Assembly (NCBI GenBank): GCA_964591455.1
Contig: CAZQDZ010000006.1
Coordinates: 62,001-126,000, forward strand
Direction: 5' to 3'
Length of the DNA stretch: 64,000 bases
Source: RFSX01 sp964591455
Lineage (GTDB): Bacteria; Bacteroidota; Bacteroidia; Chitinophagales; Saprospiraceae
The notes beneath the pieces were generated by a model that was not told where the DNA came from, ran no database searches, and was given only the letters and a program-made list of their open reading frames with translations. This document shows, in pieces, positions 1 through 7,333 of this stretch. How positions within the stretch are numbered: the first letter of the stretch is position 1; each line of letters opens with the position of its first letter. Position numbers and translations under genes: made by a program.

Positions 1-1281
1 TTTGATTCTTTTTCTTGCTCTTATCATTGTAGCATTCTTCCAAGCAAACACAAGGGCTGACATGATTACGCCAGCGATTACGGCAATAGCTAAATCAAGC
101 CATACTGTAATTGCAGATACAGCAATCAATACGACGGCATCAGGCAGAGGAATCTTATTTATGATTCTGAAACTACTCCAGGCAAAGGTCCCTATGACTA
201 CCATAAACATAACACCGACCAAAGCAGCAATAGGAATCTGTTCTATCAATTGGGAACCAAACAATACAAAACTAAGCAGAGTCATCGCTGCCACAATTCC
301 AGATAAGCGACCTCTTCCTCCGGATTCTACATTGATAATAGACTGGCCTATCATGGCACATCCACCCATGCCGCCAAAGAGGCCACAAAGAATATTGCCA
401 AACCCCTGAGCAACACATTCTCTATTACCACTACCTCGCGTCTCAGTAATCTCATCTACTAGATTCAAAGTCATCAAGGACTCTATCAGACCAACAGCTG
501 CAAGTAAAAAAGCTGTCCGTAATACGATGCCCCAGTGATTTCCTATGGTGTCAGTCATAGCGAACAATTGACCTTGGAATTGTGGTAGACCCCCATTCAA
601 TCCGGTACCACCGCCGTCTCTGATAAATGAGCCCACAGTACTTACCTCGAGTCCGCCTATAATTGTTATCGCAGCCACAATCAGAATCGCAGCTAGCGCC
701 GAAGGAATTTTAGTAGTCAGTTTGGGTAGCAAATACATGATAGCCATTGTAAGTCCTACCAATCCCAGCATCGTATATAGTGGCATACCTGAAAGGTAAA
801 CAGATGCGCCGTCTACAGTTTCCTTAAACATGCCCAACTGAGATAGAAATATGACGATAGCTAATCCATTGACAAATCCCATCATGACGGGATGCGGTAT
901 CAATCTTACAAATTTTCCCAGTCGTGCTACACCACCAAGAATTTGTATAAGCCCTACGATAATCAAAGTCGCTAACAACCATTGCAATCCTAAATTAGGT
1001 ATGGCCTCATCCAAAGCCATGCCCACAGCATTTCCCTCTTGAATCAGATGCACCATAACAACAGCCATAGCGCCGGTCGCTCCCGAAATCATACCCGGTC
1101 GTCCACCAAATACAGCTGTGATGATGCCCATGATAAATGCACCATACAATCCGACGAGCGGATCCAGACCAGCCACAAAAGCAAAGGCTACTGCCTCTGG
1201 GACTAGTGCCAGAGCAACAGTCAGTCCAGATAAAATATCATTCTTAGGATTGGTGGAAATATTCTTTAGCATCGCCGTCAT
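1..1281 (-). CDS. SulP family inorganic anion transporter (3' end off the window)
   Basis: Reading the minus strand from an ATG at 1281 gives 427 codons with no stop before the window edge, so the C-terminus is missing. The protein is a polytopic inner-membrane permease. It has the SulP start region (GLTVALALVPEAVAFAFVAG at about residues 19-38), the motifs FGGRPGMISGATGAMAVV and GGMGGCAMIGQSIINV, and successive hydrophobic helices. SulP members move sulfate, bicarbonate or, in some branches, molybdate. A C-terminal STAS domain is common in the family but would lie beyond the edge, so its presence is unknown. A second ATG four codons in (1272) is an alternative start. The Moco genes begin about 1 kb away, so a molybdate or sulfate substrate is conceivable, but nothing in the sequence fixes it. 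Family assignment is firm; substrate is not. Confidence 0.93.
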   Translation of the reverse strand, partial: MTAMLKNISTNPKNDILSGLTVALALVPEAVAFAFVAGLDPLVGLYGAFIMGIITAVFGGRPGMISGATGAMAVVMVHLIQEGNAVGMALDEAIPNLGLQWLLATLIIVGLIQILGGVARLGKFVRLIPHPVMMGFVNGLAIVIFLSQLGMFKETVDGASVYLSGMPLYTMLGLVGLTMAIMYLLPKLTTKIPSALAAILIVAAITIIGGLEVSTVGSFIRDGGGTGLNGGLPQFQGQLFAMTDTIGNHWGIVLRTAFLLAAVGLIESLMTLNLVDEITETRGSGNRECVAQGFGNILCGLFGGMGGCAMIGQSIINVESGGRGRLSGIVAAMTLLSFVLFGSQLIEQIPIAALVGVMFMVVIGTFAWSSFRIINKIPLPDAVVLIAVSAITVWLDLAIAVIAGVIMSALVFAWKNATMIRARKRIK

Positions 1282-1758
1282 CTTCGTATCTGATTTATTT
1301 ATAAAGCGGGCGAATATAGACTATAATAAATGCTATTGTAGAGAATGGAGACTTTTTATATTACAAATTATCATAATATGAAAAACAACTCACAACACTT
1401 TATAAGTTTGGATAAATCTCATTTCAAATATGATGTCAAAATACGATATGATGTCAGAAATTTATATTGGCAAATCAAGATTACTCGAAATAGAATTAAA
1501 TACATCCAAATAGATGTTAACATACACATTTTCTCTTCCAGTAATAATTAGGTATCATCTTTCTCTTATTATGAATGTTTAGAAGGATATCAAATTCCTT
1601 ATAACGCTTTATTGCTATATGTGCCTAACTATTGCTATCCACAGAGGTCGATCATTAATTATTCCTAACTATCAGCAGAAGCATTAGGAGCAATTTCTTT
1701 TCTTATTACCAACAAAAAAAACTGAGGCTTTTTGAAATACAACTAGATTGGATGGAAC
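1282..1758. other. AT-rich intergenic region, no supported gene
   Basis: This 477-base stretch separates the SulP start from the xdhC remnant. The only open frame (1345-1551, plus) encodes a low-complexity Asn/Ile/Lys-rich peptide with no domain and no start context, and I do not call it. The SulP promoter should lie in its left part, but I see no clear TAnnTTTG element on the minus strand. Confidence 0.5.
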
Positions 1759-2075
1759 TCAGGTATCAGCTACACCTGATGTTACTGCCTTATATATATT
1801 ATCGCCTTGTCTGAATTCTTTGACGATTTCTGCTAGGATACTGATAGCAGCTTCTTCATGAGACTTGCCACCTATATCTATACCTGCTGGGGTTTTTACC
1901 TTCTTAAGTTGGTCGAAGGTGACACCATGTTGACGAAGTTCTGTAAAAATAGAATTGGCTTTCACACGGCTGGCTACAAATACAACATTGATGGCATGAC
2001 TGTTTTCATGCCTCGCAGGATTGATTCATAGCCTTTCATGCCTTTGAGTGGATTAAGCCAAAAATGGACATTTAG
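1759..2075 (-). pseudogene. xdhC/coxI-family remnant with a frameshift
   Basis: The distal part (about 1759-2010) reads VVFVASRVKANSIFTELRQ, then KTPAGIDIGGKSHEEAAISI and LAEIV, which is the C-terminal (Rossmann, XdhC_C) end of an XdhC/CoxI protein. This frame has a TGA just upstream. In the neighbouring frame the DNA continues upstream as GYESILRGMKTVMPSML, running into TAG near 1997-1999. That aligns with the stretch that normally precedes VGLVASRRK in XdhC, so one frameshift near 1990-2000 explains both pieces. The N-terminal half of the gene is absent. An intact homologue on the opposite strand starts at 2356, so this is a second, decayed copy and not the same gene. I see no start codon for a functional short protein. 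Confidence 0.75.
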
Positions 2076-2355
2076 GAAAGAGAATAATTAACAAATCAGA
2101 CAATCAAGAGCTTTTCTCTGATGTTTTAGATAATGGATTCTGACAACTACCTTTATATCTGCATTTTGACATAAATGACAAGAAGATTGAGTTTTTTAAA
2201 AGCAGAGATTGTAATTATTTGCTTTTCCTTATCATAAACTGTAGATAATTCTATAAATCCTACTTTGTTCAGAATAAATACCACTATTCTATGTTAATCC
2301 AAATTGAACTTTGCAAAAAGGTGAACAAACCCAAATTTTATTTTATTATAAGCCT

Positions 2356-3453
2356 ATGAAGGAGATTAGGGAGATTATCAAGCGGTATGAAAGCACAGAT
2401 TTCGATAAAGAAAGTATTGCACTTGCGACTGTGGTCAAGGTAGAAGCGTCTTCTTATAGGAGGATCGGCGCAAGGATGCTCGTAAGCAGCAGTGGACAAT
2501 GGATAGGTGGAATAAGCGGCGGCTGCTTAGAAGGTGATGCCTTACGGCGTTCACAGCAAGCCATCTATAGCAAGGTGCCGAGTAGTGTTGTATATGATAC
2601 TATGGATGATGACGAAAACGAAATAGGCGTTGGTCTTGGTTGTAATGGTCGGATAGAAGTCTTACTTATTCCTATAGACCCAGATGATAAAAACAACCCC
2701 ATAGAACGCCTAAAGCAAATAGTAAAGCTCAATGAACCCGTCGTTTTGGTTTCTACCTTCAATAGCCCTCATCAGGATAAACTAGGTAGCAGCTTTATTG
2801 CCATGCAAGATAAAGCCCTTCTTTCTTTCAATGGTATAAAGGCAGAAAACCTCCAGCAACATATAGATACCACCTCATCCAAACGACGTTCACATACTTT
2901 CGACATGGAGGATAAAGACGGCGCTAAGCATCAGCTTTTGTTTGAATTTATCCGACCAGAAATGAAACTTGTCATCATAGGCGACAACTATGATGTGAAT
3001 GCCCTAGCAGGTATTGTCAAGGAATTGGGATGGGAGTTATACATCGTAGGTCGTAGAAAGAAGATTCATAAAAACACTTACGTTTTAGCCAAAAAAGTAT
3101 ACGAGTATGAGGACTACGAGCAGGTCATCATAGATGAGTACACTTCAGTCCTGATGATGACGCATGACTACAATTGGGATAAAATCATCCTCAGAAAAGT
3201 ATTGGATCAGAAGCCATCTTATGTCGGTATGCTGGGCCCTAAAAAGCGTATGCAAAAAATGGAAAAGGAAGCAGGCCTAGAAACCCTTTCTGAAGTCAGT
3301 TTCTTTTATAGCCCTGTAGGCCTAGACATTGGTGCTGAGACCCCAGAAGAAATTGCCATATCTATCATAGCTGAAATACTAGCAGTGTATAGGAATCGTG
3401 ATGGCAATCAACTGAGACATAGGGAAGGGACTATACATGAACGATATCTATAG
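2356..3453 (+). CDS. xdhC: XdhC/CoxI family molybdenum cofactor insertion/maturation protein
   Basis: XdhC proteins bind Moco, protect or help sulfurate it, and deliver it to xanthine-dehydrogenase-family enzymes in the cytoplasm. The 365-residue product has the N-terminal signature (ATVVKVEASSYRRIGARMLV, then GGISGGCLEGDALRRS at about 50-65) and the C-terminal Rossmann-type domain ending in YVGMLGPKKRM and GLDIGAETPEEIAISIIAEI. The ATG at 2356 is chosen because residues from MKEIREII onward match the family. A TTG 45 bases upstream would add an atypical hydrophobic tail. It stands alone on the plus strand ahead of pntA (164-base gap), between a decayed xdhC copy and the moa genes, which supports a Moco role. 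The client enzyme is not in this window. Confidence 0.92.
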   Translation: MKEIREIIKRYESTDFDKESIALATVVKVEASSYRRIGARMLVSSSGQWIGGISGGCLEGDALRRSQQAIYSKVPSSVVYDTMDDDENEIGVGLGCNGRIEVLLIPIDPDDKNNPIERLKQIVKLNEPVVLVSTFNSPHQDKLGSSFIAMQDKALLSFNGIKAENLQQHIDTTSSKRRSHTFDMEDKDGAKHQLLFEFIRPEMKLVIIGDNYDVNALAGIVKELGWELYIVGRRKKIHKNTYVLAKKVYEYEDYEQVIIDEYTSVLMMTHDYNWDKIILRKVLDQKPSYVGMLGPKKRMQKMEKEAGLETLSEVSFFYSPVGLDIGAETPEEIAISIIAEILAVYRNRDGNQLRHREGTIHERYL

Positions 3454-3617
3454 TAAGGAGGAATCGTAACTAGTGCTCTCACTCTCATAAGTCTGGCAGG
3501 ATATCTCATGATTAATTCGCTTAATGATGTTAAAAATTATAATTAAGTTCGAACTTCTATTTTGAGATAGAAAAGTCTATTCATGAAAGTCATTTTCTAG
3601 ACACATACAAAACGCCT

Positions 3618-5144
3618 ATGAAAGCGGGTATTCCCAAAGAAATAACAAAAGAAGAATCCAGAGTCGGCGCCACTCCCAAGACAGTCAAGAGGTTGCTCAA
3701 GCAAGGTTTTGAAGTACTTATAGAATCTGGGGCTGGACACAGTGCTAATTATTCTGATGAGGCCTACAAAGAAGCTGGCGCTACTATCATTCCTGATGCG
3801 ACAGTCCTGTATAAGGAAAGTGATATTATCCTTAAGGTTCAGCCAGTCACAGATACAGAAATCGACCTCATGCATGAAGGTCAAGTCAGTCTAAGTTATC
3901 TGAGTCCTGGAAACAACGCAGAAAAATTAAAAAAGCTCGCTAGCAAAGGTGTGAATGCCATTGCGATGGATGCCATTCCTAGAATCTCTCGTGCACAAAA
4001 GATGGATGTGCTTTCTTCCATGGCCAATATTGCAGGTTACAGATCTGTGATAGAAGGGGCAAATCATTTTGGAAGATTCCTCAATGGCCAGATTACTGCG
4101 GCAGGAAAAGTAGAACCAGCTAAGGTACTTGTGATAGGTGCAGGAGTAGCAGGACTGGCAGCGATAGGCACTGCAAAATCACTGGGAGCAATAGTTCGTG
4201 CTTTTGATACGAGGATGGAAGTGGCGGAGCAGATAGAAAGTATGGGAGCCCAATTTCTAAGTGTAGAGATAGATGAAGACGGTTCTACATCCTCAGGTTA
4301 TTCTAAGGTCATGAGTCCTGAATTCATTGCTGCTGAAATGGAACTATTTTCAGAGCAAGCAAAGGAGGTAGATATCATAATTACTACGGCGCAGATTCCA
4401 GGACGAAAAGCACCTGAACTCATACTTGATTATCACGTAGCTGCCATGAAGTCAGGCTCAGTCATCGTAGACTTGGCGGCTTCCTCAGGAGGAAATTGTA
4501 CAGAAACCAGAAATGGAGAAATCTATACCACTGCTAATGGCGTGACCATCATAGGAAAACTAGACCAGTTGCCTGCTCAGGCGAGTCAGCTCTATGGCAA
4601 CAACCTTTGTCACTTGTTAGATGACATGGGAAAGGAGACAGATTTCAAAATAGACATGACTGATGATGTTATCAGTAGAGCCATGGTCACTCACGATGGA
4701 AAAGTCAATTGGCCACCGAAACCTCTACCCGTCAGTCCGCAGAAACCAAAAAATGTAGAGAAAAATTCGGAAGAGCAAACACTAATTAAAGCAGAGAAAA
4801 AGAAAACCAACCCATTACTCATTTTAGTTGTTTTGGGTGCAATTTTATATCTCTTGGCGTTGGTTGCGCCACCAGCTTTTATGGGACACTTTACTGTCTT
4901 TGTCTTATCATGTTTTGTAGGATGGCAGGTGATTTGGAATGTAAGTCATTCATTACATACGCCATTGATGGCAGTAACCAATGCCATAAGTGGTATTATC
5001 ATTATAGGCGGATTATTACAAACCAAAGCTAACTTATCAGACCCCATGTCCATCTTAGCATTGATTGCAATTTTTGTTGCGAGTATCAATATTATCGGTG
5101 GTTTTTTAGTCACGCATCGTATGCTCAAAATGTTTAAGAAGTAA
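3618..5144 (+). CDS. pntA: NAD(P) transhydrogenase subunit alpha
   Basis: Alpha subunit of the membrane proton-translocating transhydrogenase, which couples hydride transfer between NAD(H) and NADP(H) to proton movement. The product is 508 residues, nearly the same as the two-subunit enterobacterial form. It starts with the family N-terminus (KEITKEESRVGATPKTVKRL), has the NAD-binding Rossmann glycine motif VIGAGVAGLAAIGTAKSLGA at about 170-189, the conserved RAFDTRMEVAEQIESMGAQF, and GGNCTETRNG near 297. From about residue 399 it carries a polar linker and then four hydrophobic helices, so the alpha membrane segment is fused here and not split into PntA1/A2. pntB follows after two bases, so the two are co-transcribed. 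The neighbouring genes are Moco genes, but no direct mechanistic link is known to me. Confidence 0.97.
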   Translation: MKAGIPKEITKEESRVGATPKTVKRLLKQGFEVLIESGAGHSANYSDEAYKEAGATIIPDATVLYKESDIILKVQPVTDTEIDLMHEGQVSLSYLSPGNNAEKLKKLASKGVNAIAMDAIPRISRAQKMDVLSSMANIAGYRSVIEGANHFGRFLNGQITAAGKVEPAKVLVIGAGVAGLAAIGTAKSLGAIVRAFDTRMEVAEQIESMGAQFLSVEIDEDGSTSSGYSKVMSPEFIAAEMELFSEQAKEVDIIITTAQIPGRKAPELILDYHVAAMKSGSVIVDLAASSGGNCTETRNGEIYTTANGVTIIGKLDQLPAQASQLYGNNLCHLLDDMGKETDFKIDMTDDVISRAMVTHDGKVNWPPKPLPVSPQKPKNVEKNSEEQTLIKAEKKKTNPLLILVVLGAILYLLALVAPPAFMGHFTVFVLSCFVGWQVIWNVSHSLHTPLMAVTNAISGIIIIGGLLQTKANLSDPMSILALIAIFVASINIIGGFLVTHRMLKMFKK

Positions 5145-5146
5145 TT

Positions 5147-6541
5147 ATGATATCATCACAAATTCAATTGGCTTCTTATCTGTTTGCAAGTATTCTCTTT
5201 ATACTCAGTTTAGGGGGGCTGTCTTCTCAGGAATCAGCTAAGAAAGGTGTACTCTACGGTATCGTGGGTATGATAATAGCCGTCGTATCTACTGTGCTTG
5301 GCGAAGGTGTCGAGGGTCATACTTATATCGTTATAGCCATATTAATTGCCGCTGTTATAGGCTGGGCAGTCGCTCGTAAGGTAGAGATGACCGCTATGCC
5401 ACAGCTGGTAGCCATCTTGCATAGTTTTGTTGGTTTAGCCGCGGTGCTCGTAGGATTTGGTTCATACTTAGATCCTAAAACGGCGAGACTGGCACCAGTA
5501 GAACATAATATCCATTTGGTAGAAATATTCATTGGGATATTTATCGGTGCTATAACCTTTACAGGGTCAATAATAGCCTGGGGAAAACTAGATGGAAAAA
5601 TACGAAGCAAGGCTTTAGTATATCCAGGTAGACATGCCGTTAATATTCTATTGGTTATTGTTTGTTTGGTGCTAGGCTATTTCTTTATAGTTGCTAATCA
5701 TGGGGAAGGATTAATGCCTCTAATGATAATGGCAGGTATTGCGGCCTTTATAGGGGCGATGTTGGTCATGGCGATAGGTGGTGCAGATATGCCAGTAGTC
5801 GTTTCGATGCTCAATTCCTATTCTGGCTGGGCGGCAGCAGCTGCAGGATTTATGTTAGGCAATGATTTACTGATTGTGACTGGAGCACTGGTAGGTAGCT
5901 CAGGCGCCATTCTCTCCATCATTATGTGTGAGGCGATGAATCGTTCTTTTTTGTCTGTCATCTTCGGGGGCTTTGGAAATACATCGACTAGTAGTGCCAG
6001 CACTGAAATACAAGGTGAGGCTATCGCAACGACCCATGAAGACGTCGCAGAAATGTTATCAAATGCAAAGAATATAGTCATCGTGCCTGGATATGGAATG
6101 GCGGTTGCCAAAGCACAGTATCCTGTCTATAGTCTTGTGGAACATCTAAGAAAGCAATCAAAGACAGTACAGTTCGCCATACATCCTGTAGCGGGTAGAC
6201 TTCCAGGTCATATGAATGTCTTATTGGCTGAAGCCAATGTCCCTTATGATATTGTCTTGGAAATGGATGAGATCAATGACGACTTAGACGAGGTAGATGT
6301 GGTGCTGGTTATAGGTGCTAATGATATTGTCAATCCAAGTGCATTGAATGACCCCAACAGTCCGATTGCAGGAATGCCTGTTATCCAAGTATGGAAGTCA
6401 GCTCAAGTCATCGTAATGAAGCGTTCTATGGCAACTGGATACGCTGGTGTACAAAACCCATTGTTCTTTAAGGATAATACATTAATGCTGTATGGAGATG
6501 CTAAAGACAGTGTACAGAAAATAAATACAGCCTTAGGATAG
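5147..6541 (+). CDS. pntB: NAD(P) transhydrogenase subunit beta
   Basis: Beta subunit of the proton-translocating transhydrogenase. The 464-residue protein has eight or nine membrane helices in the first ~260 residues, including ADMPVVVSMLNSYSGWAAAA, a hallmark of the proton-channel region. A cytoplasmic NADP-binding domain III follows from about residue 300: IVIVPGYGMAVAKAQYPVYS, then HPVAGRLPGHMNVLLAEA, VLVIGANDIVNPSALND and the C-terminal MATGYAGVQNPLFF. The ATG lies two bases after the pntA stop. Length and all motifs match the E. coli-type beta subunit. PntAB normally supplies NADPH at the expense of the ion gradient, which may be balanced here by the Na+-NQR encoded at 47.8-54.2 kb. Confidence 0.97.
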   Translation: MISSQIQLASYLFASILFILSLGGLSSQESAKKGVLYGIVGMIIAVVSTVLGEGVEGHTYIVIAILIAAVIGWAVARKVEMTAMPQLVAILHSFVGLAAVLVGFGSYLDPKTARLAPVEHNIHLVEIFIGIFIGAITFTGSIIAWGKLDGKIRSKALVYPGRHAVNILLVIVCLVLGYFFIVANHGEGLMPLMIMAGIAAFIGAMLVMAIGGADMPVVVSMLNSYSGWAAAAAGFMLGNDLLIVTGALVGSSGAILSIIMCEAMNRSFLSVIFGGFGNTSTSSASTEIQGEAIATTHEDVAEMLSNAKNIVIVPGYGMAVAKAQYPVYSLVEHLRKQSKTVQFAIHPVAGRLPGHMNVLLAEANVPYDIVLEMDEINDDLDEVDVVLVIGANDIVNPSALNDPNSPIAGMPVIQVWKSAQVIVMKRSMATGYAGVQNPLFFKDNTLMLYGDAKDSVQKINTALG

Positions 6542-6584
6542 CAATCCTAGTGAACTCAAAATTTACCAAATCCCAAGATAGAGG

Positions 6585-7061
6585 ATGTCCAAATTCACAC
6601 ATATAGATGCATCAGGTCAGCCAAACATGGTCGATGTAACTGAGAAAAAAACTACCACTAGAACAGCAGTGGCGCAGACCATGATGATACTGGGAGAAGA
6701 CGTTATCCAATCTCTTAAGGACAATAATTTCTCGACAAAGAAAGGGCCAGTCTTCCAGACCGCAATTGTTGCTGGTAATATGGCTGTCAAAAAAACCAGC
6801 GAACTGATTCCACTCTGTCATCCACTACTAATAAGTAAAGTCCAAATAGATATCGACATCAATGAGAAAGATGAAGTTGTCATTGAATGCATGGTCAAGA
6901 TTGAAGGTAAGACAGGTGTGGAAATGGAAGCATTGACGGGCTGCAGTGTGGCTGCGCTGACCGTCTATGATATGGTAAAATCATTCTCCCACGATATTCT
7001 GATTAAAGAAACAAAGTTGATTTCTAAGACTGGTGGCAAAAGTGATTTTAATGCCAGCTAA
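6585..7061 (+). CDS. moaC: Cyclic pyranopterin monophosphate synthase MoaC
   Basis: MoaC converts the MoaA product (3',8-cyclo-7,8-dihydro-GTP) to cyclic pyranopterin monophosphate in the first stage of Moco synthesis. The 158-residue length is typical. Visible motifs are FTHIDASGQPNMVDVTEKK at the N-terminus, GNMAVKKTSELIPLCHPL with the catalytic-region His at about residue 78, and KTGVEMEALTGCSVAALTVY DM-type sequence at about 108-130. It follows pntB after 43 bases and may be read with it. Its last codons overlap the 3' end of a decayed mobA on the other strand. MoaA lies 4 kb away on the opposite strand, so this pathway is spread over several transcripts. Confidence 0.97.
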   Translation: MSKFTHIDASGQPNMVDVTEKKTTTRTAVAQTMMILGEDVIQSLKDNNFSTKKGPVFQTAIVAGNMAVKKTSELIPLCHPLLISKVQIDIDINEKDEVVIECMVKIEGKTGVEMEALTGCSVAALTVYDMVKSFSHDILIKETKLISKTGGKSDFNAS

Positions 7062-7200
7062 GCATCAGAAACATGGCTTCGTATTCAGACTGTGGTTTGC
7101 CGTGATAGTCTATGTCACTTTTGGCTGAGCCTAGTCGTTGGCTTTTGCCGCCATTTATTATGAGGCCTTTCAGTGGGAGCTTGGTTTTCTTTGCTTTGTT
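7048..7200 (-). pseudogene. mobA (molybdenum cofactor guanylyltransferase) N-terminal remnant
   Basis: Between TAG (7201-7203) and TAA (7048-7050) the minus strand reads KLPLKGLIINGGKSQRLG, then SAKSDIDYHGKPQSEYEAMF. This is the nucleotide-binding N-terminus of MobA (family consensus GLxLAGGKSxRMGxDK, then YHGxPQ). Only about 43 of the expected ~190 residues survive. There is no start codon before the motif, and the frame ends inside the moaC 3' end. The rest of the gene is gone. It is a remnant. A MobA-like but MocA-type protein is intact at 12362-12949, so GTP-specific modification may have been lost at this locus; an intact mobA elsewhere in the genome cannot be excluded. Confidence 0.75.
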
Positions 7201-7333
7201 CTAGGATATAAACAGCTATCTTAACTAACTGCCCTATGTCAGTAAAAATAGAAAGAAGTAAGAAGACATCTGACAAGAATTGTGCTATATCACTACAGTA
7301 CCTTCACCTCTTGCAGACTATCATTCATATATT

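Noticed and set aside
1345..1551. 68-codon plus-strand frame in the AT-rich spacer
   Set aside because: Low-complexity Asn/Ile/Lys composition, no domain, no ribosome binding site, and no neighbour support.
2311..2355. TTG start giving XdhC 15 extra residues
   Set aside because: The extension (QILFYYK-type) has no counterpart in XdhC, and the ATG at 2356 starts exactly at the family N-terminus.
7220..7333. Plus-strand peptide starting MSVKIERSKKTSDK
   Set aside because: 33 codons, no homology recognised, no operon context; taken as chance.
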